In this document: piece by piece, positions 6,646 to 16,138 of the stretch | How the letters are laid out: each line of letters opens with the position of its first letter | Position numbering within the stretch: the first letter of the stretch is position 1 | Origin: a virus | Direction: 5' to 3' (one strand) | IMG/VR virus record: IMGVR_UViG_3300046328_000041 | Coordinates: 1 to 30,143 of that record | DNA: 30,143 nucleotides | Notes under the pieces: model-generated | Database searches by the model: none | What the model was told of the DNA's origin: nothing | What the model saw: the letters and a program-made list of their open reading frames with translations, nothing else | Program-made: the position numbers and the translations under genes

Positions 6646-9600
6646 TTATTCCCCAGCAATTTCTTTAGCTGCTTCTGTATAGCCAGCTAACATAAGTGTT
6701 TTAATCATCATTTCAGTAGAATCAAAGTTTGTTTTACTAAAGATTTGATCTTTTGCTTCTCTTAAAGATAAACCTGATAGGCCATAACCTTGTAAGACAG
6801 CATCCACATCTTTAAGTAAGCTGATTCCAGCAGCAATGTTACCATTTTTAATCTGATCAAATGCTTCCTTAGTATAAGGCAAAGCTTTGTCAATTGCAAC
6901 TTGTTGTTTCTTTTTAATGTCAAAAGTTAAACTACGGATATTCTGTTCATCAATAGTCTGAGAAGGACTAAAACCAAGTGCTTGGAATACTTCCTGAGAA
7001 GTTGTAAATGGACCTTCTGTTATTGCACCAGTACGTGTACGTCTAACGTCACTCATCATCATTTCATAAGCCATGACAGGGTTATCAATAATCTTCCACG
7101 CTCTTACAAGAGTTTCTAGATCATGGCTCATCATGTCCCAACGACCAGTACCAAAGGTCATAATAGCACTTAACGCAGAGCCAGCAGTATCTCCTGCAAT
7201 TTTAAATGCTGGCACAGGTGACTGACCATTATCAACAAACACAGAAGAGGCTCTTTCCATTAACGAAAAGAAATCTAAACCCATTCTTCCGCCAAGTTCA
7301 ATGCCGATTGTTTCACTAAGCATTGTATCGCCAAGACCTTTAATAATAAAGTCTCGCATTTCTTCTGGGAAAACCTCAGATAACTTTTCTCCAACTGAGT
7401 AAAGACCAAGACCAGCAAATCCAAACATTAAAGCTTGAGCGCCTACAAATCTTGTCTTTTCAGCAACAGTCAAATCACCAAAGAAAATAGTTTCTAAGGC
7501 TCTGATTGGGTAAGCACTCCATTGGGTAAGGACCTTAGACACAGCACCAGACTGTGCTAAAGACTTTTGAGCAGAGTTCATAGCAAAACTAATTGTTCTG
7601 TCTCTGGCTTGGACTTCGTTAAGGAATTTAGGAGACTTCGTATCTAGGTCTGGAAACTTCTTAACTGTGTCTAAATACGCAGTAATTCTAGATACAGTAG
7701 ATTGAAAGTTTTCCCCAGCATAGTAAGGAATTCTAACAATATTGCCAATTTTAGATAAAATGGTATTAGGAGTTACAGCATCAGCAGTGTCTTCTACGAT
7801 AGCACCACGCATATAACCTCTACCAGAATCAAAGATATGCTCTAGTAAAGCTTTGTTTTGTTCTGGTGTTAAACCAGCAAACTTAGCTAGTTTACCTTCA
7901 ATAGCAGACCAAATGGCAGGATTTGACTCTCTTGCTGCTTGACGAATAAACCCCGCCAATACGACACCCTTAGCACCATTAACTGGGGACACAGATGCAA
8001 TCGTAGTGATATGAGCGCCTTGTAAGATCAATTGACTTGGATCAGCCATCTTTTGAAAGAAGCCTAGACTCATTAAAGTACTAGAAGCATTGTCCACACT
8101 TTTACCAACATAATTCTGATAGACATTACCAAGAGTTTTATTTTTATTGTAAATAGTTTCAAAAGCACTTCCATTGATTTTATTCACACCATCAGCAAAC
8201 TGAGGTGCAAAGCCATCATACATATTTAAACGTCTTAGAATAACATCTTGTTCATTTCTAAGTTTAATAGCAGCCTTTGTGTTACCTTCAATAACAAAAT
8301 CTCTGACTTTACCTTCATCAGTCATAGGTCTTAAAGAAATAGTTGGCTTAGAAATATCACCGTTTTGTGCAGCATTTTCTACAGCTTTAACCCAAGAACT
8401 TGTAGCTTCCATTCTGTACTGAGTCTGGGCAGCACGATTAATCATACTATTAAACTGATTGGCCACAGCAAGTACTGGGTCTGGGTTTGAAGTTAGATCA
8501 CCACCAAATTCTCTAAGAACAATATCATGTCTTGAGTACGAAGTGTACCTTTCAACAGACATATCTAACAAATGGCTATCATTAATACCATTCCCAAGTT
8601 CACTAAAAGTAGCTAGTTTAGCATTTCGTTCTTTAGAGAAAATATTCTTTAAAGGATTTACTCCTCTTTCATCAGTAAATTTTAATAAGTCCTCAATATC
8701 TTCAATAGAAGTATTCCAATCAGAATTGTCTCTAATAACTTTATTAAGACGATCTTTCTCTGATTTAGCTAAAGACTTAGCCCCATCACTGGGGATTGAA
8801 TCTCCGAATACTTTTCTGAGTTCTTCTGCAATTTTATTAAACTGACCAACAGCAGTTGTAGCTTCTTTCTCAGTTCTAGCCCCGATAAGAGTAGCCCAAC
8901 CATTCGAAGTATCTCCTACAAAATATCTTAAATCAGGGTTAGTTCTAGGACCACCAGCATTATAAGGGAAAGCATCCTCTAAGGATGGTAATCTAACTTT
9001 ACCTTCAAAATTAATCGCGTAATCCGAGTAGTCAGACTGTCTATGGCCAAAAGACATAATAGCTTGATTGTCATCTAAACCAGAGACACTTACACGCTTA
9101 CCAGTAGACAGGTCGTGTACCCAAGTTTGGATGCCTAAGTCTTTTAAAGATTTCACTGTTCTTGAGGTTGGATAAACAATATGTGATACACCATTATTCA
9201 ATTTAATAACAGAAGCATTTTGACTAGCTAATGCACGAAGCCTATCAGAAGCCATAGAGAACCAACTGAAATCAGACATATCAACAATATGTTCGTAGGC
9301 TCTAATAGCATCTACTGATGGTGCCTTACCAGCTAGTGCAGTATAATTTTGAATAAAGTCAGTTAAAGATAGCCATCTCTTAGATGTACCATCTTTTAAT
9401 GGAGTGTCGCGCAGTGTCGTAAGTACCTTGTTTACATTCTCTAACTCTAGTCCATTTAATTTATTAACTTCTTTAAAAGCTTTTTCTATATCTTTATGGT
9501 AGGCTAGATGGCCAAACTCAGCAGCATCCGCTAGATTGCTTAAATAAGATGACGTATTGTAATGAGCAGCAGAAAAGAATCTACCTACTCTAGAAGTCTG

Positions 9601-11151
9601 TACCTTCTTTAAAAAACCACCAATAGAGTTTCTAACTTCTGGCACATTAATGTCCATAGCAGTTACAGCTTTATTATAAGGAACACGAGTTTCACTTTTA
9701 ATTACAAACTGACCAGAACCAGTATCACTAGTCACAACTTTATTTGTCCTAGTATCCATAATAACAGAATTAGGAAACTTAGATAATTCTTTTTGAGCAG
9801 TTGCAAATGATTTAAAAGGAGTTCCATCTGTTCTACCAAAAGTTACAGATGCCTTAAAATTCTGTAAACCTTCGTTTACAAAATCAAAGTTAATTAATTT
9901 AGTTGAACTTGCTTCTGCAAGCTTTGTAGCCTGAGACATAGCCCAAGTTTCAGCAGTATCAGAAATGTAAGAAGAACCAAAAGACTGTTTAGACTCTCTG
10001 GTTAAAAACTTTTGGATTAGAGTATTCTTTGTTTGTGACGCTTTAATACGACCAAATGAAACAGGAGGAGCAACTGTAGGTTTTAACTTAGAAGCGTAAG
10101 CTTCTGGAATTATATCGTCTACAATCTCTGCGTCTTCAACTGCTTTAATATTTTTAACTCTTCCACCAAAAGAACTTGTTTGGCTTGGAGTTTTAATAGA
10201 CCTCGCATCTGCTATCGCCAAATCTTCTACAATCTCTCCGTCAAGGCCAGACCTAAGGACAAGAGCAGTAGACTCAGCGGCTTCTGTTGCCTTAAGAGTT
10301 CCAGCAGTATTCCTTAGTCTACCCACGATAGAACGTCCAACCTTAGCTACTTTACTAACACCACCAAGACCTAGAGTAACTATATCAACTGCTGCACCAG
10401 CAGAACTAACGTAGCCCCATTCTTTATCGTACAGGATAAAACCAGCACCTTCTACTGCCTGTAGTGCTTGCGCTCCTGCCCAGCCAGAAGTAAAACCAAT
10501 ATTTTCTAGTAAACCTTTTGAGGCCATATTATCTACATAGTTTTGTTCCCAGATACGGTATTCATCATCAGATAAAGTTCTAGCCGCAGTCCAAATATCT
10601 CTTGACTCTGCTCCTGTTTCTGTACCGCCACCAGTAAAGCCTTGTTTAATGTCCCTAACGCCAGCATAAGTTGAGTAAGCAAGGTTGTCGATAAACTCAG
10701 AAGCAGTGTCTACAATACCTCCACTTGAAGACTCAATATGGTCCATAATTCTATTTTGTAAGTTACCAATTCTTCTCTGAGTTTTCCATGCTACAGCAGA
10801 AGTAGCATCATCATTCGCAGTAGCAATATCTGTCACAGACAAAAGTTCCATTTTACGAAGAGCAGAGTTTACTTCTGATTCTTTATTTACTTGGTTTTGT
10901 AAGGTTTCTAAAGATGCACCAGCTTCAAGTTTAGCGTTTAAACCTGAAATACCAACATCTTTGTAAGTTACTGGTTGTAGTGGAACACCGTTCTCATCCA
11001 CAATTTTAGTAACTTCTTCTTTAGGCAATCCAGTAGCAAATTGTAAGTCTTCTACATTACTCTTGTAAGTAGAAAAACTAGCTTTTGGTTTAGGATTTTG
11101 AATAGGATCAGTTAAGAAGAAGCTTTGGATTGGCTGAATAAACTCACTCAT
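6646..11151 (-). CDS. Large internal virion protein, ejected core (1501 aa)
   Basis: The largest gene in the window. It stands where T7-type phages have their large internal core proteins (gp15/gp16), between the gp14-like protein and the transglycosylase protein. The sequence is mostly helical, with hydrophobic stretches such as ALMFGFAGLGLYSVGEKL near residue 1270 and an early glycine-rich membrane-like patch (about 250-275). These suit a protein that crosses or lines the ejection channel. I see no catalytic motif. The start ATG overlaps the previous TAA (TAATG). Identity rests on size and gene order rather than motif. Inference: it forms the inner-membrane part of the DNA-ejection conduit. 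Confidence 0.7.
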   Translation of the reverse strand: MSEFIQPIQSFFLTDPIQNPKPKASFSTYKSNVEDLQFATGLPKEEVTKIVDENGVPLQPVTYKDVGISGLNAKLEAGASLETLQNQVNKESEVNSALRKMELLSVTDIATANDDATSAVAWKTQRRIGNLQNRIMDHIESSSGGIVDTASEFIDNLAYSTYAGVRDIKQGFTGGGTETGAESRDIWTAARTLSDDEYRIWEQNYVDNMASKGLLENIGFTSGWAGAQALQAVEGAGFILYDKEWGYVSSAGAAVDIVTLGLGGVSKVAKVGRSIVGRLRNTAGTLKATEAAESTALVLRSGLDGEIVEDLAIADARSIKTPSQTSSFGGRVKNIKAVEDAEIVDDIIPEAYASKLKPTVAPPVSFGRIKASQTKNTLIQKFLTRESKQSFGSSYISDTAETWAMSQATKLAEASSTKLINFDFVNEGLQNFKASVTFGRTDGTPFKSFATAQKELSKFPNSVIMDTRTNKVVTSDTGSGQFVIKSETRVPYNKAVTAMDINVPEVRNSIGGFLKKVQTSRVGRFFSAAHYNTSSYLSNLADAAEFGHLAYHKDIEKAFKEVNKLNGLELENVNKVLTTLRDTPLKDGTSKRWLSLTDFIQNYTALAGKAPSVDAIRAYEHIVDMSDFSWFSMASDRLRALASQNASVIKLNNGVSHIVYPTSRTVKSLKDLGIQTWVHDLSTGKRVSVSGLDDNQAIMSFGHRQSDYSDYAINFEGKVRLPSLEDAFPYNAGGPRTNPDLRYFVGDTSNGWATLIGARTEKEATTAVGQFNKIAEELRKVFGDSIPSDGAKSLAKSEKDRLNKVIRDNSDWNTSIEDIEDLLKFTDERGVNPLKNIFSKERNAKLATFSELGNGINDSHLLDMSVERYTSYSRHDIVLREFGGDLTSNPDPVLAVANQFNSMINRAAQTQYRMEATSSWVKAVENAAQNGDISKPTISLRPMTDEGKVRDFVIEGNTKAAIKLRNEQDVILRRLNMYDGFAPQFADGVNKINGSAFETIYNKNKTLGNVYQNYVGKSVDNASSTLMSLGFFQKMADPSQLILQGAHITTIASVSPVNGAKGVVLAGFIRQAARESNPAIWSAIEGKLAKFAGLTPEQNKALLEHIFDSGRGYMRGAIVEDTADAVTPNTILSKIGNIVRIPYYAGENFQSTVSRITAYLDTVKKFPDLDTKSPKFLNEVQARDRTISFAMNSAQKSLAQSGAVSKVLTQWSAYPIRALETIFFGDLTVAEKTRFVGAQALMFGFAGLGLYSVGEKLSEVFPEEMRDFIIKGLGDTMLSETIGIELGGRMGLDFFSLMERASSVFVDNGQSPVPAFKIAGDTAGSALSAIMTFGTGRWDMMSHDLETLVRAWKIIDNPVMAYEMMMSDVRRTRTGAITEGPFTTSQEVFQALGFSPSQTIDEQNIRSLTFDIKKKQQVAIDKALPYTKEAFDQIKNGNIAAGISLLKDVDAVLQGYGLSGLSLREAKDQIFSKTNFDSTEMMIKTLMLAGYTEAAKEIAGE

Positions 11152-11579
11152 TAAACTCTTCCCGATAGTGCTTTTGGCAATAGAGCATTAAATCCTTGTC
11201 CACCACTAAAGTAATTAAATGCCTTGAAGCCAAATTGGCCTACGTCACTATAGGTTTGGGCATTAGCGTTAGCCATAGAAATTTGACTATTAAGGCCAGA
11301 CATTTGAGTTGAATACCCAAGAGAACTTCCTAGCTGTGAACCTAGAGAAGCCATACCACCAGCTAGACCTGATCCAAGGTTTGCTCCACCTGCAACAGCA
11401 GATTGAGTAGCTTGCGCTCTACGTATTTGCGCTTCACGAATAGCTTGTCTTTGGCTATTTCTATTTTGTAACGCAGACTGTCTTTGCTGTAGAGCGGCGC
11501 TCTTCCTAGCTTGAGAAACAGAGGCTACTGTTCCAACTGCTCCTACAATAGCACTAGCTATTAACGCAAACTGGGGCAT
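11151..11579 (-). CDS. gp14-like internal virion protein (142 aa)
   Basis: The N-terminus is hydrophobic (IASAIVGAVGTVASVS), followed by an Arg/Gln/Ala-rich helix (about 24-62) and a Gly/Ser/Ala-rich segment (SGLAGGMASLGSQLGSSLG). This resembles T7 gp14-type proteins, which are ejected first and form the outer-membrane part of the ejection channel. The gene has a good ribosome site (AAAAGGAG) and is coupled to the large core gene by TAATG. No enzyme motif. Assignment is by composition and position. Confidence 0.65.
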   Translation of the reverse strand: MPQFALIASAIVGAVGTVASVSQARKSAALQQRQSALQNRNSQRQAIREAQIRRAQATQSAVAGGANLGSGLAGGMASLGSQLGSSLGYSTQMSGLNSQISMANANAQTYSDVGQFGFKAFNYFSGGQGFNALLPKALSGRV

Positions 11580-11879
11580 TTAGTTCTCCTTTTCAAAGAT
11601 GTCAAGATCACCAGAAATACCGACTCTAGTAAATGACAATTTCTTTAGTAACTTTTTAATTTTAATATTATCGTGATCAACAGCAGCGTGTAACTTTTTG
11701 TACCCAGCTACTCGAAAGAAATCACAGAATCTCTTAGTGTCATCAAAGATTGATAGGTAAGTACTCTTGGTAAACTTATTAAAGTACGGAAAGTGTACTG
11801 CTACAATATCTTCATTGTACTCTATATCAATTCCATAATCAATATTAGTTACAATTCTGATACGCTTAGATTCTACCAT
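11580..11879 (-). CDS. Small GNAT-like protein, T7 gp13 position (99 aa)
   Basis: Start set at the ATG giving MVESKRIRIV; an in-frame TTG four codons upstream is an unlikely alternative. The C-terminal half GYKKLHAAVDHDNIKIKKLLKKLSF resembles the last part of a GNAT fold (an alpha/beta turn with D-x-N and then a helix before GF). The full acetyl-CoA loop is not visible, so it may be a degenerate, structural relative. Many T7-like phages carry such a gene between tail tubular protein B and the internal core genes. It overlaps the tail gene by 14 bases. Confidence 0.5.
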   Translation of the reverse strand: MVESKRIRIVTNIDYGIDIEYNEDIVAVHFPYFNKFTKSTYLSIFDDTKRFCDFFRVAGYKKLHAAVDHDNIKIKKLLKKLSFTRVGISGDLDIFEKEN

Positions 11880-13989
11880 TCTTACCACCAATCAACCCGT
11901 AGCCTAACAGGACAAAATCCTTACCAGTTTCAGAGTCAAAACGGAACCTAACAGTTTTGCCCTTACCACGAAGTTTTAACCTAGTGTGAACTACGGTTTC
12001 TGGCATATTGGCGTTGGTCAGATCACTGGAGTCTACCACTGGCATTCTACTTAGCCTATAGCCCTGTTGAGGAGCCGTAGAAGGGGTCTTAGAGAAGTCC
12101 CAGTAGGGTGATACCAGAATACCCGAAGGACGCACTAGATCGTATCCTGTAGCCTCTGAGCCTACCCACCCAGTTTCAGTGCTACGCATATAGACTTCGA
12201 TGTACGGGGATGTCTTATCAAGCATCAAGTCGCCAAAGAACTCATGTCCTGCTACTGCGTAAGAAGAATAGTCCACATTTGTCCAATCATAAAATGAACT
12301 ATTGGTAAAACCAGCCATAGTTAATTTATTTGTTGACAAGTCTCTCGTAACAAGTACAATGGCGGGATCGCCTGTAGTGAAGTCAGATAGCTGTGTACTA
12401 ATAATATCATCTGTACCTTGGTAGACATCATCTAACCCTTGTACAACATCCAGTGCTAAGGCTTCGCTTCCATAGCCACTGTAGAAGGCAAAGCCTACGA
12501 TATCATAGCCATCAGATACCTTCCAAGGGTAGAAAGCTTGTAGTGTGATATCCAAGACAATAAGATTACTATACTTAGTAGTCTTAGTTTCATTGTTATT
12601 TGGATAAGCCCAGTAAACCTTTTTGTTTACTCTATCGTACACACCAGTAACTTTAGTCTTAGCAGTAGAGGAAATCTTGTCTAAAAAAGATTGAATGGTT
12701 GTGATACTCAAATTCTGTTCTTGTTCAATACCTACAGACTGATCTACACTAAGGGTATGAATACCAGTTAAGGACCACCAGAATGGTAGACCTTCTGCTT
12801 CAATAAATGACGAAGCATTCTGGATACCGATAGGAGAAATATAACTAATAGCGTAATCAGTAGCCCTAAAGATATTGTCTACTCCTGAAATCTTCCAGAC
12901 ACCATTTTCTGCAAAGACAAACAAATCTGGTCCACGAGAGTATAGTTTTTTAATATTAACAGCATTTGGAATGCGAATGACTCCACCATCTGTATCTAAG
13001 AGATCACTGATTTCCTCAGAGGTTGGATCGTTTTGTTGATAGCAATCACCAAGTTCACTAAGTGTTTCAATTGTTCTTGAGAATAGAATAACACCAGAGT
13101 TTCTTGCACTCTCTAGACCAGCATAGAAAACTCTGCCAGCATACGATGCAACACTTTTAAATCTAGATGTCTCAATCTCTGTAGATAAACCAGCTACACC
13201 TGATGCTGTGCTTCTATCTTTACTGAAGAAGTTTAAGATAAATCTACCATTACCAAGCAAAGAAGTACCAGAGTAGATTTTATTAAATTCAGAAGCGGAG
13301 AAGTTTCCACTAGAGTCTTTACCAGAATACCAAGGATGGGTCAAAGGAGGCCAAGAGCCATAAGTAGTCTTTAAAGCAGTAGACCAACCACCATTAAAGG
13401 TATCATATTGTCTTTGGAGAGAAGCTGTTGCAGAACTAGTCGTGTAACTTCTTTTGTCACCTAGCCAGTCAAAGTCTCTAGTATAAAATGTAAGTTGGTT
13501 AACAGTTAAAATACCTGTAGTGTTATCTCTTTGGATATAGATTGTATTAATAGCAGGAGAGGCTACAATAAGCGCACCATTAATTGAAGTGAACTGGCAC
13601 TGAGCATTAGCTGCACCAACTCCACCTGCTACTTCATAAGTAGTTAAATTAACAGTAGCCGAGTCTTCACTACTAGAATAAGGAAGAGTAGCTTTAGCAT
13701 AAAACTTAAGGCTTGCTCCAACTTGAATGACTAAAAATTCTAATCCAGATTGCCCGCCAACATTTTCCCACTTATCAGTTACTACAGTAGACGAGTCAGA
13801 CATAATAAAAGAGGACAGCACAAAGCTATCCTCTAGTTCTGCGCCAAGGCGTCTACGACGAGAACCGTCTCTACGAAGATCACAATTAAGTTCATCAATA
13901 GATGCGTTCTCAGGAAATGTTAATTCACCAGCTTCTGTAATTAAACCTTTAATAAAGGTGTTAACTACTTTTTGAGTTAGTGACTGCAT
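11866..13989 (-). CDS. Tail tubular protein B-like (707 aa)
   Basis: The N-terminus KVVNTFIKGLITEAGELTFP, then NASIDELNCDLRRDGSRRRR, is typical of the podovirus nozzle or stabilisation protein: it begins with a no-fill-in NTF.KGL..EA..L.FP pattern, then NCDLRRDGSR. The remainder is beta-rich with propeller-like spacing (WENVGGQ, GVWKISGVD, WWSLTGIHTL). The product forms the lower tail and binds the tail tubular protein A ring. The ribosome site AGGAAAG precedes the ATG. Length is close to that of T7 gp12 (about 790). The next gene starts inside its last codons. Confidence 0.8.
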   Translation of the reverse strand: MQSLTQKVVNTFIKGLITEAGELTFPENASIDELNCDLRRDGSRRRRLGAELEDSFVLSSFIMSDSSTVVTDKWENVGGQSGLEFLVIQVGASLKFYAKATLPYSSSEDSATVNLTTYEVAGGVGAANAQCQFTSINGALIVASPAINTIYIQRDNTTGILTVNQLTFYTRDFDWLGDKRSYTTSSATASLQRQYDTFNGGWSTALKTTYGSWPPLTHPWYSGKDSSGNFSASEFNKIYSGTSLLGNGRFILNFFSKDRSTASGVAGLSTEIETSRFKSVASYAGRVFYAGLESARNSGVILFSRTIETLSELGDCYQQNDPTSEEISDLLDTDGGVIRIPNAVNIKKLYSRGPDLFVFAENGVWKISGVDNIFRATDYAISYISPIGIQNASSFIEAEGLPFWWSLTGIHTLSVDQSVGIEQEQNLSITTIQSFLDKISSTAKTKVTGVYDRVNKKVYWAYPNNNETKTTKYSNLIVLDITLQAFYPWKVSDGYDIVGFAFYSGYGSEALALDVVQGLDDVYQGTDDIISTQLSDFTTGDPAIVLVTRDLSTNKLTMAGFTNSSFYDWTNVDYSSYAVAGHEFFGDLMLDKTSPYIEVYMRSTETGWVGSEATGYDLVRPSGILVSPYWDFSKTPSTAPQQGYRLSRMPVVDSSDLTNANMPETVVHTRLKLRGKGKTVRFRFDSETGKDFVLLGYGLIGGKNGRI

Positions 13990-14257
13990 TACGTTCTTTC
14001 CTATCTTTATCTAGTCGTTCATTCTTTGCTGACTGAGTTTCTTTAGCAGTAAGAAGAAATGTTTGAATACCATCAATAGCTTTATCAATAGAGGAGTACA
14101 TACCAGAGAGTTCTTTAGGTACTGGTCCGTTCTCTAACTCGACCTTAAAAAAGATATAACCACCGTCAGCTTTATTAACAAAAAACTTAGATAGATACTT
14201 AGGTGATTTAAGAGAAGCTAATTGGTTAGTTCTGTCGATACTAATTTCAACGTCCAT
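13961..14257 (-). CDS. Hypothetical protein between the tail genes (98 aa)
   Basis: Start chosen at the ATG giving MDVEISIDRTNQLASLKSPK, which has AAAAGG 6-7 bases upstream and overlaps the previous gene's end by 11 bases. The middle (GGYIFFKVELENGPVPKEL) is beta-like, and the tail (SIDKAIDGIQTFLLTAKETQ onward) is a charged helix. Similar small proteins occur between the two tail tubular genes in other podoviruses, with no known function. It may be a minor tail or assembly protein. Confidence 0.6.
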   Translation of the reverse strand: MDVEISIDRTNQLASLKSPKYLSKFFVNKADGGYIFFKVELENGPVPKELSGMYSSIDKAIDGIQTFLLTAKETQSAKNERLDKDRKERNAVTNSKSS

Positions 14258-14960
14258 ACATTGGCCTTTTATTTGATTGTTTTGTTTTATAAGAATCTCT
14301 TGTAGCAAAAGATTTAATACGTCTAGCCGATTGTTCAATCTTAGGATCAGAACCATTTTTAAACAAAGAGAAGCAAACTGATTTAGCTTCTGCTAGTAAG
14401 TAAGCCAGTAAGTTATCATCTAAGGCTGGGACAAAGGAATCACTGACAGTGAATACGGGGAATGTAGAGCCAAATGCTCTTGTTTTACTCTCCTGCAAAG
14501 TAGTTTCAACTGTTGCATTATACGAGTTCATTACAATATGTTCATCGTCAAACGAAGTATAGTAGCTAGGTTCTGCTGTATTACCAATTAATAGAGTAGT
14601 ACCGGCATTAACATCAAAGACACTTAAGCCACTAGTTGGCTGTCTACTTAAGAATGTAAGTGGGTCAGAGTAAATAATTTCTTTATACATACCTACGTCA
14701 CTGGCGTAGTACACTTTCTCTAATTGCTTAGTGTCAGATGGGTACGTAAAGTGAGTTGGCCTAGCAGTCTCAGATAATGAAGTAAGTTTAATTAATTTTT
14801 TATTCTCTGGAATTTCTCTGCTGTTAAGAATCGTATAATAAACATCTTCAATAACAGAGGCAATTTGTTGTGCTTCAACAGAGTCGCTGATGCTATTAAC
14901 ATCTTGCGAGTCCATATCAGAAAGAATTGATTGGACCATTTCTAATAGTGTTCTTTTCAT
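14247..14960 (-). CDS. Tail tubular protein A-like (237 aa)
   Basis: Start taken at the ATG that overlaps the previous TAA (TAATG), giving MKRTLLEMVQSILSDMDSQD; an in-frame ATG eight codons upstream would run into the previous gene. The pattern LEMVQSILSDMDSQDVNSISDSVEA...VIEDVYYTILN is characteristic of the T7 gp11-type gatekeeper, which forms the ring between portal and nozzle. The size fits (T7 gp11 is 196 residues). It is followed by tail tubular protein B after one small gene, as in related phages. Confidence 0.8.
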   Translation of the reverse strand: MKRTLLEMVQSILSDMDSQDVNSISDSVEAQQIASVIEDVYYTILNSREIPENKKLIKLTSLSETARPTHFTYPSDTKQLEKVYYASDVGMYKEIIYSDPLTFLSRQPTSGLSVFDVNAGTTLLIGNTAEPSYYTSFDDEHIVMNSYNATVETTLQESKTRAFGSTFPVFTVSDSFVPALDDNLLAYLLAEAKSVCFSLFKNGSDPKIEQSARRIKSFATRDSYKTKQSNKRPMYGR

Positions 14961-15523
14961 TACACAGCAATCCCTGAAATACAAATACTACCACCAGCAA
15001 ATAGTACAGTGGCGTTAGCACTAGATTTAACAAATACTTCAATATAGTCATTAGTGTTTAACTGCGTAACACCTAAAAGAGAACTTAAATGGTATTGGGC
15101 GTTAGTGGTAGAAATAATATTTCTAGTACCAGATAACTCTACACTATTCTTGTAAACAGAAAGTTGAATATCTTTTGCAGAACCAGATGCTTGCGATAAA
15201 GAAAATCTAATATCAATAATAGCAGCAATAGACTCAGCAGCATCATAACGAATACGAGCGTTAGGGCTGCTTAAACCAGTAAAACCATTGTTAGTACCAA
15301 TAGTAAACGTAGGGTTAATCACAGCATCAGTAGTCGTAGCTGCGATAGAGTATGGAGAACCAGTACTAAAGGTTAAGTAACCATTTACAATACGACTATT
15401 CTCAACCCAGTTACCAGAACCAGAACCGTTAGCTACATAAATCTGTCCAGCCAAAGCAGTAGATACACCCTTTGATTCATGGATGTATGGGTCTGAAAGA
15501 GTGTTGTGATTAATGTTTGCCAT
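14960..15523 (-). CDS. Beta-rich structural protein, jelly-roll-like (187 aa)
   Basis: The N-terminus (HESKGVSTALAGQIYVANGS) and a beta-rich body (AIIDIRFSLSQASGSAKDIQ, YIEVFVKSSANATVLFAGGS) resemble C1q/TNF-like jelly-roll domains found in phage head fibres and small tail proteins. It is the first gene after a terminator and a promoter, so it leads the tail transcription unit. It has a good ribosome site (AGGAG, 5 bases before the ATG). Likely a virion decoration or head-tail fibre; I cannot say which. Confidence 0.6.
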   Translation of the reverse strand: MANINHNTLSDPYIHESKGVSTALAGQIYVANGSGSGNWVENSRIVNGYLTFSTGSPYSIAATTTDAVINPTFTIGTNNGFTGLSSPNARIRYDAAESIAAIIDIRFSLSQASGSAKDIQLSVYKNSVELSGTRNIISTTNAQYHLSSLLGVTQLNTNDYIEVFVKSSANATVLFAGGSICISGIAV

Positions 15524-15539
15524 GTGATCTCCTAGAACT

Positions 15540-15569
15540 ATTGTACTACTTTACTCTTTTATAAGTCAA
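15540..15569 (-). promoter_or_regulatory. Sigma70-like promoter for the tail operon
   Basis: Minus strand: TTGACT (15569-15564), an 18-base spacer, then TACAAT (15545-15540). The expected start of transcription, near 15533, lies just at the AGGAG ribosome site of the next gene, so the 5' leader would be only about 10 bases. It directly follows the terminator of the capsid unit, which supports a real start of a second transcript. Confidence 0.7.
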
Positions 15570-15570
15570 T

Positions 15571-15595
15571 AGAAAAAGGGCCACTTAAGGCCCTT
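15571..15595 (-). terminator. Intrinsic terminator after the capsid genes
   Basis: Minus strand: stem AAGGGCC/GGCCCTT (15595-15589 with 15582-15576), a six-base loop TTAAGT, then TTTTTCTATT. It is just past the stop of the decoration-type gene at 15609. It should stop most capsid transcripts and uncouple capsid from tail expression. Confidence 0.85.
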
Positions 15596-15608
15596 CTCCT
15601 TAGTTTAA

Positions 15609-16091
15609 TTAGACCACAACGTACTCAACGACCAGCTTACCTTTACCAGCGGTAAAAGCAGCCGTACCATACAATGCACCGATATGCACTGCGTTTTGGC
15701 CTACCGTAGCAGCAGCATTCACTGCCGAGCCAGCGCACTTCAGCACTTCACCGATAGCGTCAACAGTCGTCAGAGCAGAAGCCGAGGTGATACCAGTAGC
15801 AACCACAGCAGTACCCGATGGCAGGTAAGTACCAATCGACAACGTAGCCGAACCACCCGAAGTAGCTGCTTCCGTCATAATCAGGTAGGCATCTACAATA
15901 TACGCACCAGCAGGAAGCGTAGGCGCATTAGGGTCAATCTGTGCAGCACCGAAAGATGAGCCAAGAGTTTTAAAGTCGATGTTGTAGATAAAGCTTCTAC
16001 GGATTTCATCAACAGCAGTACCTCTCGTCTCAACAACTCCTTGGTCGGGGCCAGTAAGAGTATAAAGACCATCAGCATTAGTATAAGACAT
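15609..16091 (-). CDS. Likely capsid decoration/structural protein (160 aa)
   Basis: A beta-rich, Ala/Thr/Gly-rich protein (ATSGGSATLSIGTYLPSGTA, AVHIGALYGTAAFTAGKGKL) with no catalytic motif, directly after the major capsid gene and before a terminator. This place is typical of a decoration or minor head protein. It has a strong ribosome site (AAAAGGAG) and the same GC-rich, highly expressed type of codon use as the capsid gene. Beta strands at both ends (VEYVVV tail) fit an oligomeric head-surface protein. Family not recognised with certainty. Confidence 0.65.
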   Translation of the reverse strand: MSYTNADGLYTLTGPDQGVVETRGTAVDEIRRSFIYNIDFKTLGSSFGAAQIDPNAPTLPAGAYIVDAYLIMTEAATSGGSATLSIGTYLPSGTAVVATGITSASALTTVDAIGEVLKCAGSAVNAAATVGQNAVHIGALYGTAAFTAGKGKLVVEYVVV

Positions 16092-16116
16092 ATTTCTCTC
16101 CTTTTATGAAAGGGAA

Positions 16117-16132
16117 AGGGGATTTCTCCCCT
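16117..16132 (-). terminator. Weak hairpin after the capsid gene
   Basis: Minus strand: AGGGG (16132-16128), a six-base loop AGAAAT, then CCCCT (16121-16117) and a T/C-rich run TTCCCTTTC. It lies between the capsid stop (16139) and the next gene's ribosome site. The U-tract is interrupted, so it would terminate only partly or act as an mRNA-stabilising end, allowing more capsid than decoration protein. Confidence 0.45.
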
Positions 16133-16138
16133 AACCAA

